DNA from: JAAYBT01 sp964404395
Lineage (GTDB): Bacteria > Bacillota > Clostridia > Acetivibrionales > DTU013
NCBI GenBank assembly: GCA_964404395.1
Contig: CAYOKA010000001.1
Coordinates: forward strand, 1 to 46,561
Direction: 5' to 3'
DNA: 46,561 bases
A model generated the notes under the pieces. The model worked only from the letters and a program-made list of their open reading frames with translations, did not search any database and was not told the origin of the DNA. Position numbers and translations under genes: made by a program. Positions 17,501 through 26,043 of this stretch are shown piece by piece. The first letter of the stretch is position 1. Each line of letters begins with the position of its first letter.

Positions 17501-19546
17501 TCCTTGACGAATCTGCCCTTCTTCTGCTTCGCTGTTACTCACATCAAGGTGAAGGGTTATGGGTTTCCAACCCTCTTCCGAGGTGGATGGCTGCATGGAA
17601 ATGCTTGAAGCACCTGCATCATCGCTTTTCAGAATGCCGTTCTCTTGCGCACCTCCATTGACAGAGTAGTAATAATCAAGCTCAACGCCGGATACGGGCG
17701 TACCCTCATAGAAGGATGTAAGTATATCGAAATTTACATTCTCCCAGGCATACATGAAATCCCGATCTCGCTCAATTTCTATCTTGTAGACAGGCTTCGT
17801 ATATTCCATGACCTGTAAGTAGCGGGTCTGCATGATATCGTCGCCAATCCTGAGCCGAACCTCATAGGAGCCCGGGTTGTAGTTTGACAGCCTGAGACTT
17901 CCGCTATAAGTACCGTCGGGGGATAGCCTTACATTTTGTGATGTCAGAACTGAGGCTTCCGAATCACCATGATAATAATAGTTGTACCGAATAAGCTCAA
18001 GAACAGCCTCCTTTTCGCTGCTGCTGCCGTCGCGAGGCTTTAAAATACCCCAGACGTTAACTGTATCCTCAGGAAGGAACATGTCTTTATCCAGGTAGAT
18101 ATATGACCAGTAGTTATCCGTAGTTGTGTTGCTATAATAGGAATAGTAAGGCCGATATGAATATCCGGTCCTGGCAACAAAGACGTAGCCTGATGTGGGC
18201 TTAATCCGGAAGAATGTATATGAATCGTCATTTGGCACATCGAGGACGGCTATGCCATCCTTATCGGATTTGACCGATTTCCCGCTATCTTGTATAAATT
18301 CTGCTCCGGACACAGGGCTGCCTGTGACGGAGTCATTCAGCCATGCCAGTGTTTCAGAACCTGTTTTCATAATGTATACCGACAGGGGATTAATTTGCAA
18401 TTGAGTATAGTACTTATCACCGTCGATCTCCGCTTCAAGTAGGTAATAGCCCTCCGGCAAGGATGTTGGAAGCACTAGGTAATTGCTGGACCAGTAGCTT
18501 TCCATGACCTGTGCGACCCTGCCTGTGAAGGAAGCGGCCTTTTGCAGCTTTGTAGGGTCGTAGCTGACTTCGTTTCTATCTGTCAAGTACCATTGATGTG
18601 AATCAGGCGTCATCTTTTTCAGTTCTTCAAGGAAAGCGTCAGCATCCGGATAACTGTAAAGAACCACCGGAATCTCGCTGTCAACTATATCATCCTCAGC
18701 ATATACCATAAGCGCTGGAGTATCTTGAGGGCTCAGGCTGAATAAGGAGTCGGAAAAATCGAAATATTTCCTTGCAGATTCGGCGGTATCGGAAATGACA
18801 GTCTGAAAGCTGAAGGAGTAATCCTCTGTGAGAGAATCCTGGCTGCCTTTTACAGTGATACCCTTCTTGAGTGTAACAGTATATATTGTGTTCTTTTCCA
18901 AACTATCCGGAACAAAAACTGCCGTCTTGTTATGCCACTCGAGCCGCCCCTTGACAGAAGGAGATATTTCAAAATACTCCTCTATATTTTCTACATTTTC
19001 ATGGCTAAAGGTAATCTCAATACCGGAATTAATCGGTACCTGTACCGATTGGTCACGAGGTAGCGTCCGAATGACATTGAAGGATTTTTTTGTTTGGAAG
19101 GCCCATGATTTTTTTTCACCTGTATCGTTGTCACTAAGTATGAAATTGTAAATGCTGTCACTTTGCAGGGGGCTGCGGAATTCCATGCTGTACTCTTTCC
19201 CGGAAATCTTTTTGAGCTCGAATTCCTGTTCCGGCTCTACGCTAAGAGATGCGACAAGCCTTTGTTCATCGGGCGCTTCACTGAATAAAAGCTTAAAGGC
19301 CGATGTGAGTCCTACGCCAAGGCTGTCCGAGTCACTCGCTGAAATTGTTACATCAGAGCCTGACAGGCTCAGCGTGCTTTGTACAGCCGTTTCAATAGTA
19401 CCATCGATTGCTGCATCCTTTGTTTCCTTGCCGCCGAAGGCGCCAAGCAGTGCCGCAACACCCACCGCGGCAATAAGCACGATAGCTGTCAGCGTGATGA
19501 TAAGAACAGGCTTGTTCTTAAAAAATCCAATAAGTTTATTTTTCAT
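14597..19546 (-). CDS. Bacterial alpha-2-macroglobulin family protein lacking the thioester motif
   Basis: Very large (1649 aa) exported protein with an N-terminal membrane anchor (about residues 14-37). Ig-like/macroglobulin repeats follow, rich in Tyr and Asp. The A2M core domain is near residues 1035-1130, with SWRVTYQAVSKDLHAGSG typical of the family. A helical terpenoid-cyclase-like toroid follows (about 1220-1470), and the protein ends in a receptor-binding-like beta domain with the segment YEITDVLPAGLRF. Bacterial A2Ms are thought to trap proteases or protect the envelope. Where thioester forms have a CxEQ motif, this protein has YWSWGQRLDQ (about residue 1230), with no Cys and no Glu-Gln. 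Covalent trapping through a thioester is thus excluded. It is the first gene of a leftward pair with the exported Memo protein. Confidence 0.88.
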   Translation of the reverse strand: MKNKLIGFFKNKPVLIITLTAIVLIAAVGVAALLGAFGGKETKDAAIDGTIETAVQSTLSLSGSDVTISASDSDSLGVGLTSAFKLLFSEAPDEQRLVASLSVEPEQEFELKKISGKEYSMEFRSPLQSDSIYNFILSDNDTGEKKSWAFQTKKSFNVIRTLPRDQSVQVPINSGIEITFSHENVENIEEYFEISPSVKGRLEWHNKTAVFVPDSLEKNTIYTVTLKKGITVKGSQDSLTEDYSFSFQTVISDTAESARKYFDFSDSLFSLSPQDTPALMVYAEDDIVDSEIPVVLYSYPDADAFLEELKKMTPDSHQWYLTDRNEVSYDPTKLQKAASFTGRVAQVMESYWSSNYLVLPTSLPEGYYLLEAEIDGDKYYTQLQINPLSVYIMKTGSETLAWLNDSVTGSPVSGAEFIQDSGKSVKSDKDGIAVLDVPNDDSYTFFRIKPTSGYVFVARTGYSYRPYYSYYSNTTTDNYWSYIYLDKDMFLPEDTVNVWGILKPRDGSSSEKEAVLELIRYNYYYHGDSEASVLTSQNVRLSPDGTYSGSLRLSNYNPGSYEVRLRIGDDIMQTRYLQVMEYTKPVYKIEIERDRDFMYAWENVNFDILTSFYEGTPVSGVELDYYYSVNGGAQENGILKSDDAGASSISMQPSTSEEGWKPITLHLDVSNSEAEEGQIRQGSYVTVFPKDTMIKTESKFEEQTATIDFQTNRIDLTMLEGKNPGYYSYDDYMGASVNIPVTVKLYERYYESRVTGNYYDYINKVTRNTYEYYEVNKQINEYSFNTVDGKHRIQFDTEKDKNYYAELYAADSQGRPIKETIYIYNWSFIYPYNSGTYTLTSKNMENSLELGETASAEVRYNGEQPLDNANHRYLFIGLQNGVLDHKASSDPVYSFNFNEALIPNMYLKAICFDGTNIYDTGIQEYWYDSSAKKLDISVKSDKDSYKPGDNVKLSFEVKDSNNKPINAELNISVVDEAFFAMAQQSVDLLSSIYGPRISSGILTEYFSYEPIGNAMDGAMAEMGEGGDGYVRSDFKDSAAFTTVKADSMGKAEVNLKLPDNLTSWRVTYQAVSKDLHAGSGRINIASKIPFFVDTIFNKNFITGDNPSILLRSYGTQLAKSANVDYKVKLTKDDGSSKSFNASGAANKPVQVQLGSLTAGNYTILTEASDGSLKDALERTFKVSDSLLETSVTDYVSLSEDTTIANNAKGLTSVVFYGEDSALLYNELHSLYWSWGQRLDQKLARRLSGKLLQNYFNEKPYFDEEFDIKQYQTDDGGLALLTYDSSNPALSAKMASLAADDIDTDALATYFKSLLENEETMPEDAAYCYWGLAALKEPVLLDIRAILEADDLTPYIRLVLGTALAEIGDYQGAIEIYTEAVKSSGTITDTLAWLETGARDESIDSTALCSLIALKTNQPEKTKLFNYIKSNSTSELLVNLERMIFVSNYIKEASLNNSFSYELDGVKKQVELQKGGSFRLDLTPEKLDSLKFSNIQGKVQATVSYVAPASKIRRTEGNMVSIERSYSLNNRPASSFSRSDTIKVTIKPSFGATAPDGYYEITDVLPAGLRFDRNEHSYGNSAYWWLDEITGQKVVFGFYYNKKDYIDTSITYYARAVSEGTYTSDNAAIRHTDKDICSFTEREQITIGSR

Positions 19547-19664
19547 ATTCTACCTCACATTCTATATATAGAGCCTATAGTATGATTTACTCAATTATTG
19601 TATTACTTACTCAGACGTAAATAAAAAGTATTTGTTTCATGTCATTCATATTGTTTTGGCGGTG

Positions 19665-19673
19665 TGCTAAAAT
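19665..19673 (+). promoter_or_regulatory. Possible extended -10 promoter of cca
   Basis: TGC followed by TAAAAT (19668-19673) lies about 90 bases before the cca start. The -35 region at 17 bases (TTCATA) is weak. Confidence 0.35.
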
Positions 19674-19763
19674 ATTGATATTAAGGTTGCGAAGAGGGTA
19701 GCAGTGGCTAAAAACGGCTGCAAATAAGGGCTGTTCGACCGCCGGTTATTTGAAAGGAGCAGT

Positions 19764-21107
19764 ATGAAAGCAGTAATAGATCCGCCTGAGAGCGTGCGCC
19801 ATATTATGCGGGTTTTGAGGGAGCAGGGCTATGAAGCCTATGTGGTAGGAGGCTGTGTCAGGGATGCGCTTCTCGGGAAGGTTCCTAAAGATTGGGATAT
19901 AGCAGGTAGCGCGCTGCCCGATGCTGTAAAGAAGCTTTTCCCAAAGACTGTAGATACAGGGCTAAAGCATGGCACCGTTACAGTAGTGATGGAAGGCGAA
20001 GCATTTGAGCTTACTACCTTTCGAATTGATGGGCAATATGATGACAACAGGCATCCCGAGCAGGTTGAATTTACCGGGCGGCTGGAGGATGACCTGAGCA
20101 GGCGGGATTTCACGGTAAATGCCATGGCCTGGAGTGAAGAGACCGGATTAGTCGATCTTTTCGGCGGGAGGGTGGATTTGGCCGCGCGCCGTATCAAGAC
20201 TGTAGGGCTTCCCGGCGAGAGGTTTCATGAGGATGCACTTCGCATGTTAAGGGCCGTAAGATTTGCGGCCGGACTCGGTTTTGAAATAGATGGGCAGACC
20301 CTTGAGGGAATCATTGCAAACAACGCGCTGATTGTCAATATCAGCAGCGAGAGGATAAGGGATGAGCTCAATGGCATCCTCACGTCAGACTACCCAATGA
20401 AATTTCAACTTTTAAGGGATAGCGGCCTGCTCAAGCTGATCATGCCGGAAGTTGATGCCTGCTTTGATACCCCACAGAATAATCCACACCATATATACAA
20501 TGTTGGTGAGCATAGCCTTCATGCCCTGTCGCCGATTGAAAATGATAAGTGCCTCAGATGGGCGATGCTGCTACACGATACCGGAAAGGTTGTAACGAGG
20601 TCTACCGATGAGGAGGGAATTGATCATTTTTATGGACATTCTGCCAGAAGTGTGGAAATCGCAGAAGCTGTTCTGAAGAGGATGAAATTTGACAACAGGA
20701 GCATGGAAAGAATAATTCGGCTAATCAAATTCCATGACAGAGATATTATTTCGCAGCCCAAAGCGGTAGCCAGGGCTGTCAACGTGGTAGGGGACGATAT
20801 CTTTATGGATCTGCTCAAGGTGAAAAGGGCAGATATGGCTGCACATAATCCGCCGGTTATACAAAAGGGTATTGAATATGCCGATGAGATTGAGCGTATA
20901 TATGCAGAATTGAAGGAGGATCATTGCTGCTTTTCCCTGAAGGATCTTGCCATCGACGGCAATGACCTGCTTGCCTTAGGTTTTCAGGAAGGAAGGGAGC
21001 TTGGCAGGACACTGAAGCTTCTTTTCGAGAGGGTTCTGGAGGATCCCACCTTAAATGAAAAAGAGAAGTTGAAGGAATTAGCTGCAGAAATGCTGGATGC
21101 GAATTGA
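19764..21107 (+). CDS. cca: CCA tRNA nucleotidyltransferase with HD domain
   Basis: Adds or repairs the 3'-terminal CCA of tRNAs using CTP and ATP without a template. The 447-aa class II nucleotidyltransferase shows GGCVRD (29-34), the metal-binding DWD (43-45) and RRDFTVNAMAW (113-123). The neck segment FHEDALRMLRAVRFAAGLGF follows, then an RNA-binding helical domain. A C-terminal HD phosphohydrolase domain begins near residue 245 (RWAMLLHDTGK, then HSARS and FHDRDI). The HD part may remove 2',3'-cyclic phosphates. The start has a GAAAGGAG site and the frame is intact. The gene appears monocistronic. Confidence 0.95.
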   Translation: MKAVIDPPESVRHIMRVLREQGYEAYVVGGCVRDALLGKVPKDWDIAGSALPDAVKKLFPKTVDTGLKHGTVTVVMEGEAFELTTFRIDGQYDDNRHPEQVEFTGRLEDDLSRRDFTVNAMAWSEETGLVDLFGGRVDLAARRIKTVGLPGERFHEDALRMLRAVRFAAGLGFEIDGQTLEGIIANNALIVNISSERIRDELNGILTSDYPMKFQLLRDSGLLKLIMPEVDACFDTPQNNPHHIYNVGEHSLHALSPIENDKCLRWAMLLHDTGKVVTRSTDEEGIDHFYGHSARSVEIAEAVLKRMKFDNRSMERIIRLIKFHDRDIISQPKAVARAVNVVGDDIFMDLLKVKRADMAAHNPPVIQKGIEYADEIERIYAELKEDHCCFSLKDLAIDGNDLLALGFQEGRELGRTLKLLFERVLEDPTLNEKEKLKELAAEMLDAN

Positions 21108-21144
21108 GATAGAATAAAAAGTTATTACCTGGGATTATGACCTG

Positions 21145-21172
21145 TTGACAATTATCAGCTTAATGATAAAAT
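21145..21172 (+). promoter_or_regulatory. Promoter of fabI
   Basis: TTGACA (21145-21150), a 16-base spacer and TAAAAT (21167-21172), with TGA directly before the -10 (extended -10). No recognisable FapR or FabT operator was seen nearby. Confidence 0.6.
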
Positions 21173-21250
21173 TATAGTAAGGCTTTTGCACATCGCAAAA
21201 TGCCTATATAGAGAATTAGTTGAGTCTGTAGGAAAGGAATTGATATCGGT

Positions 21251-22021
21251 ATGGGAGATTTGTTAGAGGGCAGAAACATCATAATAATGGGTGTAAGAAA
21301 CAAATGGAGCATTGCCTGGGGAATAGCGGAAGCGGCACACAAGCAGGGAGCATCTTTAGTATTCACCTATCAGTCAGATCGTGAGAAGGCTGATGTGGAA
21401 AAGCTAGCGGCGGAGCTGGGTGGTGTTGACGTACATCAGCTGGATGTTGCATCGGACAGTGATATAGATGCATTTTTCGATATAGTGAAGGGGAAATACG
21501 GAGTTATTCACGGCCTTGTGCATGCAATTGCCTTTGCGAAAAGAGAGGATTTGCAGGATAGCTTTTTAAACACCTCCAGAGATGGCTTTGCCCTTGCACT
21601 GGACATTAGTGCGTATTCTCTTGTGGCGGTGACAAGGCGCGCCAGTGAGCTGATGACTAAGGGTGGCAGCATAGTAACACTGACCTATATGGGTTCGGAA
21701 AAGGTATTCCGGGGCTATAATGTGATGGGTGTTGCCAAGTCTGCCCTTGAGACCAGTGTCAGATATCTTGCAAATGATTTGGGACCGGCCGGAATACGGA
21801 TTAATGCCATATCTGCGGGATCGGTCAAAACATTATCCGCAAGAGGCGTAAAGAATTTTGGAAGCATATTGGAAGCTACCCGTGAAAGGGCTCCATTAAG
21901 GAGAACCGTTGAGCTTCAGGAATTGGGGGACACAGCGGTGTTTCTGCTAAGCTCAATGTCCGGCGGAACTACCGGTGAGATCATCCATGTGGACTGCGGC
22001 ATGAACATTATGGGGATATAA
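21251..22021 (+). CDS. fabI: Enoyl-[acyl-carrier-protein] reductase (NADH) FabI
   Basis: Catalyses the last reduction in each fatty-acid elongation cycle, trans-2-enoyl-ACP to acyl-ACP; target of triclosan-type inhibitors. The 256-aa SDR-fold protein has the divergent cofactor motif GVRNKWSIAWGIA (14-26). The active site Tyr146, Tyr156 and Lys163 (TYMGSEKVFRGYNVMGVAKSAL region) carries the same numbering as the E. coli enzyme. The C-terminus TGEIIHVDCGMNIMGI is typical of FabI. The start has an AGGAA site. It stands alone rather than inside a fab cluster. Confidence 0.95.
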   Translation: MGDLLEGRNIIIMGVRNKWSIAWGIAEAAHKQGASLVFTYQSDREKADVEKLAAELGGVDVHQLDVASDSDIDAFFDIVKGKYGVIHGLVHAIAFAKREDLQDSFLNTSRDGFALALDISAYSLVAVTRRASELMTKGGSIVTLTYMGSEKVFRGYNVMGVAKSALETSVRYLANDLGPAGIRINAISAGSVKTLSARGVKNFGSILEATRERAPLRRTVELQELGDTAVFLLSSMSGGTTGEIIHVDCGMNIMGI

Positions 22022-22255
22022 AGCTGCCGGGCTCTCTTTTCAATAAAATGTTATTGCAGCCGGTTTTGACCGCCCAAAACCGGCGGAAAAGGCGCCACTC
22101 AGACGGCGTGGTGCCTGCCAGGTATCATGTCAGGTATAAAGTAAAACCGGTGAACAGCTTTTTACGGCCATCCACTGGATAAATAAATCAATAATTGACA
22201 TAGAGCCGAAAACACTAAAGCCTTTTTTGTACTTTGTGCATTGCACATTTTGCCA
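22022..22255. other. Structured intergenic region with two hairpins
   Basis: This is the gap between the convergent fabI and oxoamine synthase genes. A 10-base perfect stem (22059-22068 pairing with 22075-22084, six-base loop) is followed by a second hairpin of GGCGCCAC with GTGGTGCC (about 22090-22115, one G-T pair). Neither ends in a T-run, so they are poor intrinsic terminators. They could block 3' exonucleases or end transcription by another route. Confidence 0.45.
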
Positions 22256-23443
22256 TTAAGTATTAAGCTTGCTGAAAACCCTGCTGAAGGCTTTCAGTGC
22301 GTAATCAAGCTGGTCCTTAGTATGAGTTGCTGTGTAGCTGGTCCGGATCCTACATTGCCCGGGTTTCACAGCAGGGGAAATAACCGGGTTGACGTATACG
22401 CCCTCTTCACGGAGCATTTTTGTGACAACGAGGGTAGGTTCATTTTCATATGTCATAACAGGTACAATCGGCGTTATATCACTGTTGGCCTCATAGATAG
22501 GAATACCCATATCTCTAAAGCTTTGTCTCATATACTTGGAAATATCTTTGAGCTTTTGGATTCTTTCCGGTTCGGCCTTAATGATTTCTAATGCCTCAAT
22601 AGCTGCGGCCGCATTTGATGGGGGAATCGAAGCTGAGAATATAAATGCCCTCGAGTTATGTTTTATATAGTCGATGACATCCTGGTCGCCGGCAACAAAA
22701 CCACCGAGGCTGGCCAGAGATTTACTAAATGTGCTCATGATAATATCCACATCATCTTCCAGACCAAAATGCTCTGCTGTGCCTCTTCCGTGCTCCCCAA
22801 GCACGCCGAAGGAATGAGCGTCGTCAACCATAACCCTTGCACCGTATTTCTTAGCAAGCTTAACAATTGACGGGAGATCTGCGATGTCGCCTTCCATGCT
22901 GAATATTCCATCCACAACGATAAGCTTTCCATTAGAATCACCAATCTTATTGAGTAACCTCTCCAGGTCCTCCATATTATTGTGTTCGAATTTAAGCGTC
23001 TTTGCAAAACTAAGTCTGCATGCATCTACGATACTGGCATGGTTCTCGCTGTCACATAATATATAATCATTTCTTCCTGCAATAGCGGTAATTATGCCTA
23101 AATTTGTTTGGAAGCCGGTGCTGAAGGTGAGCGCCGCCTCTTTGTTTACAAAGTCGGCCAGTTTTTCTTCCAATTCCAAATGCAGTGTTAATGTACCATT
23201 CAGGAATCTGGAGCCGGAGCAGCCGGAGCCAAACTTTTCTACAGCCTCAATTGCTGCCTTTTTTACGCGTGGGTCAGAGGTAAGCCCGAGATAATTGTTT
23301 GATCCGATCATAACAGTTTTGACACCTTCAATAACCACTTCCGTATCCTGGCCGGTTTCAAGGGCGTGGAAATATGGGTAAAGGCCTGCTGCCAAAACCT
23401 CCTTATAGTCCATGTAACTGAAACATTTTTCAAAGATATCCAT
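22256..23443 (-). CDS. Alpha-oxoamine synthase family PLP enzyme (KBL/BioF/SPT-like)
   Basis: Pyridoxal-phosphate enzyme that condenses an amino acid with an acyl-CoA and releases CO2. The 395 aa include SGCSGSRFLNGT (73-84), ENHAS (133-137, His stacking on PLP), DDAHSFG (207-213) and the Schiff-base Lys241 in TFSKSLAS. Candidates are 2-amino-3-ketobutyrate CoA ligase (Kbl), AONS (BioF) and serine palmitoyltransferase-like enzymes. There is no tdh, biotin or lipid gene beside it, so I do not choose. The frame reaches back to 23521, but the ATG at 23443 has GGGGAGA correctly spaced upstream. Confidence 0.85.
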   Translation of the reverse strand: MDIFEKCFSYMDYKEVLAAGLYPYFHALETGQDTEVVIEGVKTVMIGSNNYLGLTSDPRVKKAAIEAVEKFGSGCSGSRFLNGTLTLHLELEEKLADFVNKEAALTFSTGFQTNLGIITAIAGRNDYILCDSENHASIVDACRLSFAKTLKFEHNNMEDLERLLNKIGDSNGKLIVVDGIFSMEGDIADLPSIVKLAKKYGARVMVDDAHSFGVLGEHGRGTAEHFGLEDDVDIIMSTFSKSLASLGGFVAGDQDVIDYIKHNSRAFIFSASIPPSNAAAAIEALEIIKAEPERIQKLKDISKYMRQSFRDMGIPIYEANSDITPIVPVMTYENEPTLVVTKMLREEGVYVNPVISPAVKPGQCRIRTSYTATHTKDQLDYALKAFSRVFSKLNT

Positions 23444-23663
23444 ATTAAGATTATCTCCCCTTCTTCGATGTTGTAGCGGTATAAATTTATGTGCAATATC
23501 AACCATTTTAACACATAACAAAAAAATAGTATATATAGTACTCTCATGCTTTGGCGATAATGCTTTTTGCTATAGGGAGTGCTCCTGGGAAATACAGCGG
23601 GAAATCGAATACTAAGAACATAAAAGTTTAGCGATATAAATTTCATTATTGCAATAATTTACA

Positions 23664-23693
23664 TTGACACAGATGTATGTTTTAAGTTATAAT
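23664..23693 (+). promoter_or_regulatory. Promoter of the T-box leader and TrpXYZ-type operon
   Basis: TTGACA (23664-23669), an 18-base spacer and TATAAT (23688-23693). Both hexamers are perfect, and they lie about 80 bases upstream of the T-box stem I. Confidence 0.7.
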
Positions 23694-23779
23694 TTTATAC
23701 AATTATTCATTTTTTGTTGAAACTGAAAAATTTGGATTAAGTGGAACAAGATCAGGTAAAATTGAATAGCATGAAATAA

Positions 23780-24054
23780 TAAGGCAATGACCAGGAACCA
23801 GTAGCTGTGAAATTATCCTCAAGAGAGCTTTCGGTTGGTGCGAGAAAGCAGGATAGAAGCCGTGAATTCATCCTGAGAGCCACACACTCAAAGACAAGCA
23901 ATCACGACGCTTGTCCTGTAGGATGTGTCGGGTCCGCCCGTTACAGTGGAAGAGCAATGATGGTTGCTCGTTGAGATTGTGCAAGCAATGAAGCAAGGTG
24001 GTACCGCGAATGATTACTTCGCCCCTGTTATAAGGACAGGAGGCGTTTTTTTTT
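23780..24054 (+). promoter_or_regulatory. T-box riboswitch leader, specifier UUC (phenylalanine)
   Basis: tRNA-sensing transcription attenuator upstream of an ABC transporter operon. Stem I has AGTA on its 5' side near 23798, AGAGAG (23822-23827) and the distal-loop motif GGTTGGTG (23833-23840). The 3' side of the specifier loop reads GAA-TTC-A, so the specifier codon is TTC at 23867-23869 (Phe). The T-box proper is AAGGTGGTACCGCG (23995-24008). Its TGGT would pair with the ACCA end of a tRNA whose discriminator base is A, which agrees with tRNA-Phe. A terminator closes the leader. Uncharged tRNA-Phe should stabilise the antiterminator and switch on the transporter. The specifier was assigned by eye from the loop-E pattern. 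Confidence 0.88.
24020..24054 (+). terminator. Intrinsic terminator of the T-box leader
   Basis: CGCC-CCTGT (24020-24028) pairs with ACAGG-A-GGCG (24036-24045, one bulged A) and is followed by nine T (24046-24054). Its 5' arm competes with the antiterminator formed with the T-box. Confidence 0.85.
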
Positions 24055-24116
24055 AACAAAAATCAATCTGAATAAGATTTTATATAGAGGGGTCAAAGGT
24101 TATGGAGGGGATAAAT

Positions 24117-25097
24117 ATGAAAAAACTGACGAGGTTATTAGTTCCGGTTTTGGCAGTAGTTATGGCTACTGCGACAACAGGCTGCACCAATGGCGGCATA
24201 TCTAGAGATCTGAAAATAGGTATTATTCAATATGTGGATCATGTTGCGCTGAACTCGTCTCGGGACGGATTTATTACCGCATTGAAGGACAATGGTTATG
24301 AGGAAGGTAAAAATATCACGATCGACCTGCAGAATGCCCAGGGGGATCAGTCCAACCTGTCCACCATAAGCGACCGCTTTATTGCTAACAGGGTTGATCT
24401 GATACTGGCCATAGCCACTCCCGCAGCACAGTCCATTGCAGGTAAAACCGACAAAATTCCTATTTTGGGAACTGCCATTACGGATTATGTATCAGCAAAG
24501 CTTGTGGATTCTGACGAGGCACCGGGCGGCAATGTAACAGGTACAACAGACATGAATCCCATCAAGGAACAGATCGACCTTCTTTGCAGGCTGGTGCCGG
24601 ATGCCAAAACGGTGGGAGTGCTTTATACATCAAATGAGGACAATTCCATACTGCAGGCAAAGCTTGCTAAGGAAGCCATCGAGAAGCTGGGCCTTACCTA
24701 TATGGAGTTGACGGTATCCAACTCCAATGAAGTACAGCAGGCGACCCAGTCTATAGTTGATCAGTGCGATGCTATTTATATTCCTACGGACAATATATTT
24801 GCATCTGCCATGCCTGTAGTTCATGGCGTTACATCAGTATCGAAAACACCTGTTATATGCGGTGAGTCCGGAATGGTTGACACCGGCGGATTGGCTACGC
24901 TGGGCATCAACTACTATGATCTGGGATACCAAACGGGATTGATGGCGGTCAAAGTCCTTAAGGGGGAAGCAAAGCCTGCAACTATGCCTATTGAATCAGC
25001 CTCAGGCTTCGATTTCGCAATCAACGGTACTGTAGCTGAAGAAATCGGCTTAGAGATTCCGGAGGATCTGCAACAGTATGTGACTAAGGCAGAATAA
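24117..25097 (+). CDS. ABC transporter substrate-binding lipoprotein, TrpX-like (ABC_sub_bind family)
   Basis: Binding protein of a three-part importer, 326 aa. The N-terminus is a lipoprotein signal with the Cys in TTGC (about residue 24). The mature part has the two-lobed fold of PF04392, with landmarks RDGFITALKDNGYEEGKNI, ATPAAQSIAGK and GITSVSKTPVICGE-like segments (here GVTSVSKTPVICGESGM). The frame opens at 24102, but that start lies upstream of the GGAGGGG site; the ATG at 24117 is right. The operon sits behind a phenylalanine-type T-box, so the ligand is most likely an aromatic amino acid or a precursor. Members of this family have been predicted to carry tryptophan; I infer phenylalanine here from the leader alone. 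Confidence 0.87.
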   Translation: MKKLTRLLVPVLAVVMATATTGCTNGGISRDLKIGIIQYVDHVALNSSRDGFITALKDNGYEEGKNITIDLQNAQGDQSNLSTISDRFIANRVDLILAIATPAAQSIAGKTDKIPILGTAITDYVSAKLVDSDEAPGGNVTGTTDMNPIKEQIDLLCRLVPDAKTVGVLYTSNEDNSILQAKLAKEAIEKLGLTYMELTVSNSNEVQQATQSIVDQCDAIYIPTDNIFASAMPVVHGVTSVSKTPVICGESGMVDTGGLATLGINYYDLGYQTGLMAVKVLKGEAKPATMPIESASGFDFAINGTVAEEIGLEIPEDLQQYVTKAE

Positions 25098-25148
25098 GAT
25101 ATATCATAGCAATAGATTTATTTTGAGAAATAGAAACGGGTGGATGTT

Positions 25149-26042
25149 ATGCTGCAAATAATTACAGGAGCTGTATCCCTTGGGCTGTTATGGGCTGTGA
25201 TGACCATTGGAGTATATATCACGTTCCGCATACTGAGCATCGCAGACCTGACGGTCGAGGGGAGCATCGCAATGGGTGCGTCAATCGCTGCGCAGGTAAT
25301 TGCTTCAGGGTCTAACCCCTATTTGACAACTTTGCTTTCACTGCTGGGCGGTATGTTGGCAGGCCTCGTAACCGGGATATTACACACAAAGCTCAGGATA
25401 CCTGCACTACTGTCGGGTATCCTGACAATGATTGCACTTTATTCCATCAACCTGAGAATCATGAGGAAAGCGAATATTTCACTGTTGAGGGTTGATACAG
25501 TATACACTGCTTTTGAGGGCCTGGGACTGGGCCGCACAGGTGCTGTGATTGCTTTGGGATTGGTGTGTGTATCGCTGATCGTTGGGATTTTATACTGGTT
25601 TTTTGGTACAGAAATCGGAAGCGCCATCAGAGCGACCGGAAATAATCCCAATATGGTGAGGGCGCAGGGAATTAACACAAATACGACTAAAATTCTTGGT
25701 CTGATTATCAGCAATGGCCTGGTTGCTCTAAGCGGAGGGTTGATTGCACAAAGTCAGAGCTATGCCGATGTACAGATGGGCGTTGGTTCTATTGTGATTG
25801 GCCTTGCCTCTGTAATCATAGGTGAAGTGCTGTTTGGGAAAAAGAATTTTATGAGCCGCTTGATTTCCCTGGTTCTGGGTTCGGTGACTTATCGCATCAT
25901 TATTGCAGTGGTGCTGAAGATGGGCATGCCGGCAAACGACTTGAAACTGTTTACAGCAATTACCGTGGCGCTCGCATTAGCATTGCCTGTTATAAGGGAA
26001 TTTCTTCGCCCGGTAAAAATAGTCATTAAGGAGGGTGATTGA
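25149..26042 (+). CDS. ABC transporter permease, TrpY-like
   Basis: Membrane subunit of the same importer, 297 aa, with about eight to nine hydrophobic segments in the branched-chain/ribose permease fold. The family-typical stretch GSAIRATGNNPNMVRAQGIN (about residues 157-176) is the cytoplasmic coupling loop that touches the ATPase. The ATG at 25149 is preferred over the GTG at 25140 because the latter overlaps the only GGGTGG site. The gene follows the binding protein by about 50 bases and ends at the start of the ATPase gene. Confidence 0.85.
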   Translation: MLQIITGAVSLGLLWAVMTIGVYITFRILSIADLTVEGSIAMGASIAAQVIASGSNPYLTTLLSLLGGMLAGLVTGILHTKLRIPALLSGILTMIALYSINLRIMRKANISLLRVDTVYTAFEGLGLGRTGAVIALGLVCVSLIVGILYWFFGTEIGSAIRATGNNPNMVRAQGINTNTTKILGLIISNGLVALSGGLIAQSQSYADVQMGVGSIVIGLASVIIGEVLFGKKNFMSRLISLVLGSVTYRIIIAVVLKMGMPANDLKLFTAITVALALALPVIREFLRPVKIVIKEGD

Positions 26043-26043
26043 T

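Noticed and set aside
22256..23443. Calling the oxoamine synthase bioF
   Set aside because: No other biotin gene nearby; Kbl- and SPT-like enzymes share the same motifs.
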